Assembly: GCA_903873395.1 (NCBI GenBank)
Contig: CAIQOJ010000130.1
Location: forward strand, 1-41,848
Source of the DNA: an uncultured Acidimicrobiaceae bacterium
GTDB taxonomy: Bacteria > Actinomycetota > Acidimicrobiia > Acidimicrobiales > RAAP-2
Direction: 5' to 3'
DNA length: 41,848 bases
The notes beneath the pieces were generated by a model that saw only the letters and a list, made by a program, of their open reading frames with translations, was not told the DNA's origin and did no database searches. Numbering within the stretch: the first letter of the stretch is position 1; each line of letters opens with the position of its first letter. The translations under genes were made by a program, and so were the position numbers. Shown piece by piece: positions 1 through 8,036 of this stretch.

Positions 1-768
1 AGTCCCGGATCGCTCGGCATCGCCATCAGCGAGGCCGTCGAGGTGGCCGCCCCGGACCCCGAGACCCGTTATGCCTTGGGTAGCGTGCTCAACCACGTGC
101 TGATGCACCAGACGATCATCGGTGAAGAGGCGTTATTGCAGTTGGCCAAGGCCGGAGAGACCGCCCCGGATGTACTGGTCGGCTGCACGGGAGGTGGGTC
201 GAACTTCGGAGGCTTGGCCTTCCCGTTCTTGCGGGAGAAGATGGCCGGCAACATGAACCCGGTGATCCGGGCCGTCGAGCCGGCTTCGTGCCCGTCGCTC
301 ACCCGTGGTGTCTACGCCTATGACTTCGGTGACACGGCGGGGATGACGCCGCTGATGAAGATGCACACGCTGGGCCACGAGTTCATCCCGGACCCCATCC
401 ACGCCGGCGGCCTCCGCTACCACGGCATGGCACCGCTCCTCTCCCACATCTACGAACTCGGTCTGATGGAGGCCATCTCCATCCCCCAGACCGAGTGCTT
501 CGGGGCTGCCATGCAGTTCGTCCGCACCGAAGGGATCTTGCCTGCACCGGAGCCGACCCACGCCATCGCCGCCGCCATCCGCGAGGCCCTGGCCTGCAAG
601 GAGTCCGGCGAAGAGAAGGTCATTCTCACGGCACTGTGCGGTCACGGCCACTTCGACCTGGCTGCCTACGACGCCTACCTCAGCGGCAACATGGTCGATG
701 AAGAGGTGAGTGACGCTCGGTTCGCCGCAGGCCTGCAAACCCTTCCGTCGGTGCCCGCCGCTGGCTGA
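1..768 (+). CDS. trpB: TrpB2-type tryptophan synthase beta chain, 3' part (5' end outside window)
   Basis: The frame is open from base 1 to the TGA at 766-768, giving the last 255 residues of a PLP-dependent TrpB-like enzyme. TrpB condenses indole with serine to make tryptophan in the cytoplasm. The glycine-rich phosphate-binding loop GCTGGGSNFGG is visible. The following segments (RAVEP, GLRYHGMAPLLSHIYELGL, a late ALCGHGHFD) resemble the TrpB2 branch rather than the classical TrpB1. TrpB2 proteins are longer and often encoded away from trpA; no trpA is seen here. The catalytic lysine lies upstream, outside the window. A tandem repeat starts at the stop codon and a strong hairpin follows. 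The family call is firm; which TrpB2 substrate it uses in vivo cannot be told. Confidence 0.9.
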   Translation, partial: SPGSLGIAISEAVEVAAPDPETRYALGSVLNHVLMHQTIIGEEALLQLAKAGETAPDVLVGCTGGGSNFGGLAFPFLREKMAGNMNPVIRAVEPASCPSLTRGVYAYDFGDTAGMTPLMKMHTLGHEFIPDPIHAGGLRYHGMAPLLSHIYELGLMEAISIPQTECFGAAMQFVRTEGILPAPEPTHAIAAAIREALACKESGEEKVILTALCGHGHFDLAAYDAYLSGNMVDEEVSDARFAAGLQTLPSVPAAG

Positions 769-808
769 GCCAAGGCATGCTGAGCCAAGGCATGCTGAGC
801 CAAGACAT
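764..808. repeat. 3 x 15-bp tandem repeat after trpB
   Basis: Unit gctgagccaaggcat occurs at 764-778 and 779-793, and with one change at 794-808. The first copy contains the trpB stop codon, so the array begins in the last codons of the gene and runs into the 3' untranslated region. Confidence 0.9.
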
Positions 809-821
809 GTGGCCCAGTCGT

Positions 822-862
822 CAACAACACCTCCCCGGGCTGTCCTCGGGGAGGTGTTGTTG
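822..862 (+). terminator. Strong hairpin terminator of trpB
   Basis: A perfect 16-bp inverted repeat (822-837 with 847-862) encloses a 9-nt loop. There is no U-tract, only a G-rich continuation, as is common in high-GC Actinobacteria. The position just after trpB and before the toxin-antitoxin pair fits transcription termination. Confidence 0.8.
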
Positions 863-893
863 TGGGGTCAGCGGGTTGTTCCTACCGAACATT

Positions 894-1169
894 GTGGATG
901 ACTGTGTCCCGGCAAGGGTCCAGATCCTGTTGACCCAAGAGGAACTCGCCCTGTTCGACGACGTCCAAAGGCCGACGGGTGCGTCGAGATCAGAGTCGAT
1001 TCGCCGAGCCATCAGCGGAACATTCGGCGAGGTGCCGGCAACGGATCAGGTACGCCAGGTCCAGCAGAGTGCGGGAACGTGGAAGGGTCGGAACCAGGAT
1101 GGCGGCCAGTACTCCGATTCCCTGAGTGGCAATCGCAACGACCGGCTTGATCGTCTCGGCTTCCGGTGA
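894..1169 (+). CDS. Ribbon-helix-helix antitoxin, VapB-like
   Basis: This 91-aa protein starts at an in-frame GTG (894); the open frame reaches back to 777 but that stretch passes through the terminator hairpin and repeat and is unlikely to be coding. The N-terminal part RVQILLTQEELALFDDV followed by RSESIRRAIS is the beta-strand/helix-turn-helix pattern of a CopG/RHH DNA-binding domain. Such proteins bind and neutralise the partner PIN toxin and repress their own promoter. Its stop overlaps the GTG start of the downstream PIN gene by 4 bp (GTGA), the usual coupling of a vapBC pair. The C-terminal part is low in recognisable motifs. The start is uncertain because no strong ribosome-binding site is visible. 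Confidence 0.7.
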   Translation: MDDCVPARVQILLTQEELALFDDVQRPTGASRSESIRRAISGTFGEVPATDQVRQVQQSAGTWKGRNQDGGQYSDSLSGNRNDRLDRLGFR

Positions 1170-1678
1170 AACTGGTCGACACCAGCGCCGCGGTTGGTCA
1201 CCTTCGGGGAGACAAGGCAGCCACGGAGGCCATGATCGAGGTGCTTTCGTCGGGGGAACGCCTCGTCGCCACTGAGATTGTGTGGTTCGAGCTCCTCTCC
1301 GGAGCCCTCTCCGGAGCCCTCTCCGGCGTCCTCCCCGGCGTCCTCCCCGGGGAGCACGACGCCCTCGAGGACGTCAGCAAGGCCATCGAGTGGCTACCGG
1401 TCACCGAGGAACTGACCCGTGAGGCAGCGGTTCCGACTCGCCAATTCCGTCGATCTCACCGGGGGATCGATGCCGCCAGTTACCTGATTACGGCGACGGC
1501 ACGGATCCTCGATGCCGACTTGCTCACCCGTAACGTCCGGCGCTTCCCGATGATTGAGGGTCTCCGCTCTCCCTGTGGAGATGCACGCACGAACAGAGTC
1601 GCACGCAGGAACGGGCGACCTCAGTCGTGGGCCGCAGCCTCGGCTTGGCTGACCCAGGTCTCATACATTTCGGCATAG
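1166..1678 (+). CDS. PIN-domain ribonuclease toxin, VapC-like
   Basis: VapC toxins are Mg2+-dependent RNases held inactive by their antitoxin. Acidic PIN positions are visible: Asp in KLVDTSA (residue 4), Glu in VWFELLSG, and Asp in GIDAASYLITATA and LDADLLTRNV. The GTG start at 1166 overlaps the upstream antitoxin stop. At 170 aa it is longer than the usual 125-140. Two things account for this. An in-frame 12-bp repeat array inserts (A/V)L(S/P)G units after residue 42. The frame also continues about 37 residues past the point (MIEGLRSP) where relatives normally end. This tail runs 58 bp into the convergent ABC transporter gene, so the last residues may be a stop-loss extension. Activity cannot be judged from sequence. 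Confidence 0.8.
   Translation: MKLVDTSAAVGHLRGDKAATEAMIEVLSSGERLVATEIVWFELLSGALSGALSGVLPGVLPGEHDALEDVSKAIEWLPVTEELTREAAVPTRQFRRSHRGIDAASYLITATARILDADLLTRNVRRFPMIEGLRSPCGDARTNRVARRNGRPQSWAAASAWLTQVSYISA
1292..1351. repeat. 5 x 12-bp in-frame tandem repeat inside vapC-like gene
   Basis: Five degenerate 12-bp units run from 1292 to 1351 (consensus near gccctctccggc), encoding LLSG-ALSG-ALSG-VLPG-VLPG. The length is a multiple of three, so changes in copy number would not break the frame. The units lie just after the conserved Glu of the PIN domain. Confidence 0.9.
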
Positions 1679-3552
1679 CGGCCTCCGGCTGCTACCAGTT
1701 CGGCATGACTGCCCAGCTCGATGATGCGACCGTCGTCGGTGACGGCGATCCGGTCGGCCCGCATGGCTGTTGAGAGTCGGTGGGCAATCAGGATGGCCGT
1801 GCGGTTCTCCAAGAGCACGTCGAGGGCGGCCTCGATCTTGGTCTCCGAGTGCAGGTCGAGATTGGAGGTCGCCTCGTCGAGCACCAGGACACGGGGATGG
1901 GCCAGGAAAGCTCGGGCCAAGGCGATGAGCTGACGCTCACCGGAGGAGAGTGTCTGACCACGTTCGTGGACCACGGTGTCGAGGCCGTGAGGCATGCGCT
2001 CGATGACCTCGGTGAGGCCCACTCGCTCGACGGCTTCGGCCACCTCGGCTTCCGATGCTTCCGGGCGGGCGAAGGAGATGTTCTCCCCGATGGTGCCTGC
2101 GAAGAGGAAGGGTTCTTGGGGGACGACGCCCAACTGGCTGCGCAGCGAGTGCATGGTGACGTCGCGTAGGTCGTGCCCGTCGATGGTGACTCGACCCGAG
2201 GTGGGGTCGTAGAAGCGGGTGACCAGCTTGGCCATGGTCGACTTGCCGGCGCCCGTGGGTCCAACGAAAGCCACCGTCTCCCCCGGGGCCATGGCCAGGT
2301 CGACGTTCTCCAGGACGGGCCGGCCGGGGAGGTAGGCGAACGAGACGTCCTCGAAGACGATGGCCCCTTCGATGGGAGGCAACGTGGAGGCGTCGGGCGA
2401 CTCACGAACCTCGGGCTCGGTGTCGCACAGGGCGCGGAGTTTGGTGATCGACGACTGGCCCTGCTGGTAGGTGTTGTATTGCTGGACCAGCAGCTGGATG
2501 GGCTGGAAGAAGCGGTTGAGGTAGAGGAAGAACGCCACCAGGGCGCCGATGGAGAGCGTGTGGTGGAGGACCATCGTGCCACCGACGGCCAACAGCACAG
2601 CTTGGCCGAGCACGCCCAGCAGCTGCGTGCCTGGCCCATAGACGGCGTTGATGTGGCCGGTGTAGTTGTTGGCGTCCCGATAGGCACCGACCACGTTCCG
2701 GTGACGGATCACGTTGTGGCGTTGACGATTGTGAGCCGTGACGATGCGAACGCCGTGGAGGCTCTCGGACAGATCGGTGAGCACATCGGCGATCCCGTCG
2801 CGCACCTTGTCGTAGCCCCGCTCCGAGGCTCGGGTGAACCAGATGGATGCCCCGACCAGCGCCGGGATGATGAGCACGACGGTGATGAAGGCCAGACGGA
2901 CGTCGGTGGTGAAGAGGATGATGGTGATGACCACCATGGTCAGCCCCTGCAGCACCAACTGGGCAAGCCCATCTTGAAGTAGCTGCTGGAGGTTCTCGAT
3001 GTCACTGGTCATCCGGCTCATGATCACGCCGGCCTTCTCGTCGGTGAAGAAGCCGAGCGAGAGGCGTTGGAGGTGGGCAAAGACCTTCACCCGGAGGTCG
3101 TTCATCACCCACGCCGCCAGGCGCCCACCCACCTGAGCCTGGAAGCGCTGAGCGATGGCGGCCACGGTGACCGAGATCAGATAGGCGACAGCCATGACCA
3201 CGACCACTCGGAAGCTGGTGTGGCCGGGCACCATGCCCTTATTGATGGCGATCTCCGTGAACTTGGGGCCGGCCTGGGAGGCCACGGCGATGATGACGAT
3301 GAGGAGACCTGAGAGCACCAGCATTCCCGGGTACTTGGTCAGAAGCCGGGTGAGCGTCAGGCGCCGCAGTTCGGACTCGTCGGCATTCTGGTCGAAGACC
3401 AGTGACGAAGCGGCATGGTCAGGTTCGGAGGCGACCAGGCCATCGACTCGGGTCTGCAGTTCGGTGGGGATGCCGGCGAAGGGCAGCCCTGGGGCAGAGG
3501 GCCGTCCGAACCCGCCCGGTGGGCCACCTCCAAATCCACCTCCCCACGTCAT
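1621..3552 (-). CDS. ABC exporter half-transporter, catalytic subunit (643 aa)
   Basis: This is a full half-size type IV ABC exporter: a Gly/Pro-rich N-terminus, about six membrane helices (roughly residues 75-350), then an ATPase domain. The Walker A motif GPTGAGKS is near residue 430. The signature is LSSGERQ near 532, rather than LSGGQ. Walker B is VLVLDEATSNLD near 552 and has the catalytic Glu. The ATG at 3552 overlaps the stop of the upstream transporter gene (ATGA), so the two are translated together and almost certainly form a heterodimer. MarR-controlled exporter pairs usually handle drugs or lipids; the substrate here is unknown. The 3' end overlaps the tail of the convergent toxin gene. 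Confidence 0.93.
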   Translation of the reverse strand: MTWGGGFGGGPPGGFGRPSAPGLPFAGIPTELQTRVDGLVASEPDHAASSLVFDQNADESELRRLTLTRLLTKYPGMLVLSGLLIVIIAVASQAGPKFTEIAINKGMVPGHTSFRVVVVMAVAYLISVTVAAIAQRFQAQVGGRLAAWVMNDLRVKVFAHLQRLSLGFFTDEKAGVIMSRMTSDIENLQQLLQDGLAQLVLQGLTMVVITIILFTTDVRLAFITVVLIIPALVGASIWFTRASERGYDKVRDGIADVLTDLSESLHGVRIVTAHNRQRHNVIRHRNVVGAYRDANNYTGHINAVYGPGTQLLGVLGQAVLLAVGGTMVLHHTLSIGALVAFFLYLNRFFQPIQLLVQQYNTYQQGQSSITKLRALCDTEPEVRESPDASTLPPIEGAIVFEDVSFAYLPGRPVLENVDLAMAPGETVAFVGPTGAGKSTMAKLVTRFYDPTSGRVTIDGHDLRDVTMHSLRSQLGVVPQEPFLFAGTIGENISFARPEASEAEVAEAVERVGLTEVIERMPHGLDTVVHERGQTLSSGERQLIALARAFLAHPRVLVLDEATSNLDLHSETKIEAALDVLLENRTAILIAHRLSTAMRADRIAVTDDGRIIELGSHAELVAAGGRYAEMYETWVSQAEAAAHD

Positions 3553-5474
3553 CGCACGGCTCCGGAGGCAGCCTCGGCAACGTGGAGGACGTCGGGGATG
3601 CCGGCATCGCTTTCACCGTCGTGTCCGGCCTCGAACTCGGCGGCCTGGGCCAGAACCTCGGCGTAGAGGGGCGTCGAGGCCAGCAACTCGGCGTGGGTGC
3701 CGTCGGCCACCACGCGTTGGCTGTCGAGCAAGACGACCCGGTCAGCGAGCGAGATGGTGGAAAGGCGGTGAGCGATGATCACGGTGGTGCGGCCCACCAT
3801 GTGCTCTCGCAAGCCGGCGTGGATGGCTTGCTCGACTTGGACGTCGATGGCGCTGGTGGCGTCGTCCAGGACCATGATCGGCGGATTGACCAGGAGGGTC
3901 CGGGCGATAGCGATGCGCTGGCGTTGGCCTCCCGAGAGTGTGTAACCCCGCTCGCCCACCACGGTGTCGTAGCCGTCGGCCAGATGGGAGATGAACTCAT
4001 GGGCCCCGGCGGCCCGAGCAGCCCGCTCGATGTCGGCATCGGTGGCACTGGGACGGCCATAGGCGATGTTGTCTCGCACCGACACGCTGAAGAGGAAGGG
4101 TTCGTCGAGCACCACGCCGACGTTGGCTCGCAGGCTGGCCTGGGAGAGGGTGCGCACATCGTGACCATCGATTTCCACGGATCCATGACGCACGTCGTAG
4201 AAGCGGGTGAGCAGGCGAGCCACTGTCGACTTACCCGACCCGGTGCGTCCGACGATGGCCACGGTCTCGCCCGGGGCAATGTGCAGGTCGACGTCGGCGA
4301 GGACCAACCGCTCGGCTTCGGGGTCGTAGGCGAAGTCGACATGCGAGAAGCGGATGTCCCCTTGGCAGTCGAGGAGATCGATGGCGTCGGGGGCATCGAT
4401 CACCGTGGGCTGCTCGTCCAAGATCTCATAGATCCGTTCGGCAGAGGCAGCGGCGCGCTGACCCATCATGATGAGCATGCCCAGCATCATGAACGGGGCT
4501 TGGAGCATCATGAGATAGGAGTTGAAGGCCAAGATGGCACCGATGCCGAGGGTGCCGTGAATGACCATCCATCCGCCGAACAGGAGCACCAGGGCGAGGC
4601 CAGCCTGCGGGAGGTTCTGGACCAGGGGAGCGAAGCGGGACCTCAGGTCCGCATCTTTGACGTAGCCCCACTCCAGGCGTTTGGCTGCATCGGCCAATGC
4701 GCGCAGCTGGGTCTCCTCGGCGGCGAACGACTTGACCACCCGTACTCCGTTGACGTTCTCGTCGACGATGGTGGCTACGTCAGCGAGACGAGCCTGAATG
4801 ATCCAGGAGATGGGGAACATGGCATTGCGCATGCGCAGGCCGGCCCAGTAGACGAGCGGCATGGTGGCCATGGCCACGAAAGCCAGGGGCACGTTGATGG
4901 ACAGCATGAAGCCGAAGGCCACGATGGCCATCGAGCACTGCACCAAGATGAGGGGCCCGAAGGTCAGGTACATCTGGACCGAGCGGATGTCCGAGTTGGC
5001 CCGCGAGATGAGCTGGCCTGACTGCACCCGGTCGTAGAAGCCGAAGGACATCTTGGTCAGGTGCTCGTAGATGATCGTGCGCAGGTCGTACTCGATGTCA
5101 TAGGCCGTCTCGTAGAGGAAGAGGCGGGCGATGTAGCCGCTGATGCCGGCAGCCACACCGAGACCGACGATCCACCAGACGTAGTGGGCCAGCGGGACGG
5201 TATGGGCCTCGATCGAGTTGCTGATGGCGTGGTTGAGCAGGTTGGGGATCATCACCTGGAAGACCAGGCCGACGAAGGAGAGGCCGAGGGAGATCCCGAA
5301 GATGACTCGGTGGGCGGCAAGTATGGGCAGCGCTCGCCGCAGCCATGTCTTCGAGGTGTCAGGGTCGATGCCCGGCGGGGGTGCCTCGGTGCGTGCCTCG
5401 ACGGCGATGGGCGAGAACTCGGTGCCGGCTTCGCTGGCCACGGCACGGCGGGGGCGCAGGAACGAGAGGCTCAT
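3549..5474 (-). CDS. ABC exporter half-transporter, degenerate-site subunit (641 aa)
   Basis: The ATG at 5474 overlaps the MarR stop by ATGA, so I prefer it to the much longer open frame upstream. Transmembrane segments occupy roughly residues 40-340, followed by an ATPase domain with Walker A GRTGSGKS (near 406), signature LSGGQRQ (near 511) and Walker B MVLDDATSAID (near 531). The residue after the Walker B aspartate is Asp instead of the catalytic Glu, as in the non-canonical site of heterodimeric exporters such as TM287/288 and BmrCD. The partner encoded downstream has the matching non-standard signature, so one composite ATP site is predicted to be degenerate and the other active. Probable cytoplasmic-membrane efflux pump. 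Confidence 0.93.
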   Translation of the reverse strand: MSLSFLRPRRAVASEAGTEFSPIAVEARTEAPPPGIDPDTSKTWLRRALPILAAHRVIFGISLGLSFVGLVFQVMIPNLLNHAISNSIEAHTVPLAHYVWWIVGLGVAAGISGYIARLFLYETAYDIEYDLRTIIYEHLTKMSFGFYDRVQSGQLISRANSDIRSVQMYLTFGPLILVQCSMAIVAFGFMLSINVPLAFVAMATMPLVYWAGLRMRNAMFPISWIIQARLADVATIVDENVNGVRVVKSFAAEETQLRALADAAKRLEWGYVKDADLRSRFAPLVQNLPQAGLALVLLFGGWMVIHGTLGIGAILAFNSYLMMLQAPFMMLGMLIMMGQRAAASAERIYEILDEQPTVIDAPDAIDLLDCQGDIRFSHVDFAYDPEAERLVLADVDLHIAPGETVAIVGRTGSGKSTVARLLTRFYDVRHGSVEIDGHDVRTLSQASLRANVGVVLDEPFLFSVSVRDNIAYGRPSATDADIERAARAAGAHEFISHLADGYDTVVGERGYTLSGGQRQRIAIARTLLVNPPIMVLDDATSAIDVQVEQAIHAGLREHMVGRTTVIIAHRLSTISLADRVVLLDSQRVVADGTHAELLASTPLYAEVLAQAAEFEAGHDGESDAGIPDVLHVAEAASGAVR

Positions 5475-5944
5475 CGGCCGACCTCCCGGGATCCACAGGC
5501 CAAGAAGGCCTGGCGCCAGACGGCCAGTCCGTCGAAGGCCTGGACGGCGGCATCGGCATCCTCGAGGGCGTCCGTCACCCCATGGAGTCGAGCGTCCACG
5601 GCGGAGTCTGCGGCATCCAAGATCCGGCGCCCCGCTTCGGTCAGCACCAGCGCCACCCGGCGCCGGTCTCCCTCGACACTGCAACGCTCCACGAGATGAC
5701 GTGCGGCTAGGCCGTCGACCACGGCGGTCACCGTGGCGGGTCGGACGGCCAACTGTTGGGCCAGGTCCGAGGAGATGGCTGAGCGCTCGTCGAGCAGACC
5801 GAGGATCCGGTATTGCGGGAGCGAGAGGTCCACGCCGGCCAAGCCGATCTCCACCTGCTTGGACAGCCACGCTGCCGTGCGTCCCAGAGTCCGTCGGCTG
5901 GCGACGTCGATACGGCTCGCTGCCTCGGTAACTTCGATACTCAC
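5471..5944 (-). CDS. MarR-family transcriptional regulator
   Basis: This is a 157-aa protein of typical MarR length. The winged-helix segment is clear: LPQYRILGLLDERSAISSDL, then AVRPATVTAVVDGLAARHLV and the wing RRRVALVLTEAGRRIL. MarR dimers bind palindromes and are released by small phenolic or toxic ligands. It is the first gene of the ABC exporter operon (ATGA overlap with the next gene), so it probably controls the pump and itself. The GTG start at 5944 follows an AT-rich patch (5945-5970) that contrasts with the surrounding GC and should hold the promoter and operator. The ligand is unknown. Confidence 0.9.
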   Translation of the reverse strand: MSIEVTEAASRIDVASRRTLGRTAAWLSKQVEIGLAGVDLSLPQYRILGLLDERSAISSDLAQQLAVRPATVTAVVDGLAARHLVERCSVEGDRRRVALVLTEAGRRILDAADSAVDARLHGVTDALEDADAAVQAFDGLAVWRQAFLACGSREVGR

Positions 5945-5972
5945 ATAGTTAGGTTATCGAATATCTTTCGCT
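5945..5972 (-). promoter_or_regulatory. AT-rich promoter/operator region of the marR-ABC operon
   Basis: Reading the minus strand, AAAGATATTCGATAACC lies directly before the GTG start. GATAAC (a possible -10 element) ends about 8 nt upstream of the start, which would give a leaderless or nearly leaderless mRNA. The patch is the only AT-rich stretch nearby and is a plausible MarR operator. No perfect palindrome is seen, so this is an inference from position and composition. Confidence 0.4.
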
Positions 5973-6077
5973 GACCGAACGGCGGTGTTGACGGCGCCGG
6001 ACCGAAGTCCCGCAACTGCGCCTGTGACTACCGAGTCGCTCCAACCTGTGCGCGATCAGCCATCCGAAATGATCGAC

Positions 6078-6119
6078 CGAGTTGAGCGCCGTCACGACCG
6101 AGTTGAGCGCAGTCACGAA
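6078..6119. repeat. 2 x 21-bp in-frame tandem duplication in antitoxin remnant
   Basis: Copies at 6078-6098 and 6099-6119 differ at two positions and encode RVERRHD and RVERSHE. The duplication adds seven residues without changing the frame. Confidence 0.9.
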
Positions 6120-6195
6120 CGAGTCAGCGTCAGCCGCAACGGGAAGACGGCTGCTGTGTTGATCAGTCCACACGACCTGGCGCTGGTGGAAGAGA

Positions 6196-6253
6196 CGATC
6201 CATGAGTTGAGCGATCCAGAGGCACGATCCATGCGTTGAGCGATCCAGAGGCA
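6196..6253. repeat. 2 x 29-bp out-of-frame tandem duplication
   Basis: Copies at 6196-6224 and 6225-6253 differ at one base only (a6205 versus c6234), so the event looks recent. Because 29 is not a multiple of three it truncates the antitoxin frame. Confidence 0.95.
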
Positions 6254-6376
6254 GTACCAGCTATCCGCCAAGCAGACCTGGCCTGTGCCCGAGGTGACGT
6301 GCTCCGCGCGTCAATGAGGTCCGTACACGGTGCGGTTCGTCATGCCAGTGGGGAGAGCAACTCCTCCCTGAAGGAA

Positions 6377-6403
6377 CCGTCTGACGACAGAAGCGTCAGA
6401 CGG
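6377..6403 (-). terminator. Hairpin terminator of the aldehyde dehydrogenase gene
   Basis: A perfect 10-bp stem (6377-6386 with 6394-6403) with a 7-nt loop lies 5 bp beyond the stop codon of the minus-strand dehydrogenase gene. No long U-tract follows. Confidence 0.75.
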
Positions 6404-6408
6404 CCTTG

Positions 6409-7854
6409 TCAGGAGACGATGCCGGCCGTCGACAGGTTGAGGCCGTCGCCTGTTTTGGAGCGGTGAATGGCCTGGACCTCGGTGAACTCGCTCAGTCCCC
6501 AGGAGCCGTTCTCGATCCCGATGCCGCTCCACTTGAATCCACCAAATGGCTGTTGGGGTGACAAGGCCAGGTGGGTGTTGATCCATGCCGTGCCGCACTC
6601 CAGGCGGCCGGCGACCTCGCCAGCACGGTCTTCGTCAGCGCCCCACACCGAACCTGACAGGCCGTAGTGGGTGCCGTTGGCCCGTTCGACGACGTCGTCG
6701 ATGTCTCGGTAGGAGATGACGGGCAAGGCAGGACCAAACTGCTCCTCGTCGACGATTGCTGTGCCGTCGCTGACGCCGGTGAGGATGGTGGGCTCGAAGA
6801 AGTAGCCGGGCCGCTCCATCGCTTTGCCGCCCGCCGTAGCGACGGCGCCCTTGGACAGTGCGTCAGCCACGAGTCCCTTGACCCGCTCGAACTGAGGGGC
6901 GTTGTTGATGGGGCCGAGCTTGGTGTCGGGGTCAGTGCCGTCGCCCATGCGAACCGACGATGCCTCAGAGGTGAGTCCCTCGACGACGGCGTCGTAGAGG
7001 GACTCAGGCACGTAGACCCGCTTGACGGCCGAGCAGACCTGGCCACTGTTGAGGAAGGCGGCGCCGAAGATGGCCCGGGACACGACCGCAGGGTCGGCGT
7101 CGTCGAGCACGATGGCAGGGTCGTTGCCTCCGAGTTCCAACGTGACCCGCTTGAGGTCGGGGGCTGCTGATGCGGCCACCAGTTTCCCGGTGGCGATCGA
7201 ACCGGTGAAACTGACCTTGCGAGGAACCGGGTGCCCGGTCATCCACGCACCGAGTTGGTCACCTCCGCTGACCACGTTCAACACTCCAGGGGGAAGGGTG
7301 TCACGCAGGAGCTCTGCGGTCTTGAGCGTGGTGAGGGGTGTAAAGGGTGACGGCTTGAGCACGAGGGTGTTGCCGGCCAGCAGGGCAGGTGCGATCTTCC
7401 AGAAGGCGAGCGTGAGGGGGAAGTTCCAGGGAGTGATGGCGGCAACCACGCCGATGGGCCGACGGACCACCTCGACTCGGGCCGCCTCGTCGTCTTGGAT
7501 GACCTGGGATGCGATCTCCAGGTTGGCGAAGTACTGGCACCAGATGGCTGACGCGTAGATCTCCATGGTGGCGTCGGCCAATGGCTTGCCCTGCTCAGCG
7601 GTCAGGATGGGAGCGAGGTCACCGGCCTGGGCGAAGAGCACATCGGCCACGGCCAGAAGCGCAGCCCGACGTGCGCTCTCATCGAGCTTCCACGAACGTT
7701 GGGCCTCAGCGGCGGAGTCGAAGGCAGCATCGAGCTGCGCCGGAGTGCACTCCGGGGCGTGGGCGAAGACCTCGCCGTTGGCGGGGTTGATGACGCCGAA
7801 CGAATCGGTGGCATCGGGTGCGGCACCGCCGATGGTCATGGTGAAGTCGGACAT
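6409..7854 (-). CDS. NAD(P)-dependent aldehyde dehydrogenase
   Basis: This 481-aa protein oxidises aldehydes to acids. Family landmarks are all present: the substrate/cofactor segment ITPWNFPL, the general base Glu in TLELGGNDPAIV (near residue 238), the nucleophilic Cys in NSGQVCSAVKRVYV (near 273), and the C-terminal EEQFGPALPV and NTHLALSPQQPFGGFKWSG. I chose the ATG at 7854 because GGAGGGGG lies about 7 nt upstream and it gives the normal family length. An open frame extends upstream to 8079, but it runs through a tandem repeat and overlaps the divergent desaturase gene. The gene stands alone and ends at a hairpin. The substrate is unknown; succinate-semialdehyde or other aliphatic aldehydes are possible. 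Confidence 0.93.
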   Translation of the reverse strand: MSDFTMTIGGAAPDATDSFGVINPANGEVFAHAPECTPAQLDAAFDSAAEAQRSWKLDESARRAALLAVADVLFAQAGDLAPILTAEQGKPLADATMEIYASAIWCQYFANLEIASQVIQDDEAARVEVVRRPIGVVAAITPWNFPLTLAFWKIAPALLAGNTLVLKPSPFTPLTTLKTAELLRDTLPPGVLNVVSGGDQLGAWMTGHPVPRKVSFTGSIATGKLVAASAAPDLKRVTLELGGNDPAIVLDDADPAVVSRAIFGAAFLNSGQVCSAVKRVYVPESLYDAVVEGLTSEASSVRMGDGTDPDTKLGPINNAPQFERVKGLVADALSKGAVATAGGKAMERPGYFFEPTILTGVSDGTAIVDEEQFGPALPVISYRDIDDVVERANGTHYGLSGSVWGADEDRAGEVAGRLECGTAWINTHLALSPQQPFGGFKWSGIGIENGSWGLSEFTEVQAIHRSKTGDGLNLSTAGIVS

Positions 7855-7935
7855 GGAGATCCCCCTCCGTGATGTGAGCGAGCCTGGATCGGCCGGCACA
7901 GGCCAGCGTAACCAGACCGGCCGGTCTTCGCCTGG

Positions 7936-7971
7936 CTCGGCGGTCACCCCGGCAGTCACCTCGGCGGTTAC
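7936..7971. repeat. 3 x 12-bp tandem repeat in the ALDH/desaturase divergent region
   Basis: Degenerate units ctcggcggtcac (7936-7947), cccggcagtcac (7948-7959) and ctcggcggttac (7960-7971) lie upstream of both divergent genes, where promoters are expected. Confidence 0.8.
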
Positions 7972-8036
7972 CTCGGGCAGGTGAGGTGTGTGGCTGACTC
8001 CGCGCTCGTAAAGCACTTCCCGATACCCTGTCGCCC

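Larger units (their letters stand above)
6024..6318 (+). pseudogene. Phd/YefM-type antitoxin gene broken by a 29-bp duplication
   Basis: The reading frame VTTESLQPVRDQ...SEMIDRVER, then HERVSVSRNGKTAAVLISP and HDLALVEETIHELSDPEA, is the DNA-binding and dimerisation part of a Phd/YefM antitoxin. A near-perfect 29-bp tandem duplication (6196-6224 and 6225-6253) shifts the frame and stops it at 6239, after about 71 residues. Removing one copy restores a continuous frame LSDPEAVPAIRQADLACARGDVLRAS, the expected C-terminal tail that normally wraps the toxin. A second, in-frame 21-bp duplication (6078-6119) repeats RVERRHD/RVERSHE. No intact RelE-type toxin follows. A short frame at 6324-6371 (YTVRFVMPVGR, then stop) could be a toxin remnant, but that is weak. 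The 3' boundary given is approximate. Confidence 0.65.

Noticed and set aside
3402-5021. Long plus-strand frame (539 codons) opposite the ABC transporter genes
   Set aside because: It is antisense to two clear ABC genes and its product is low-complexity with no family pattern; a high-GC artefact.
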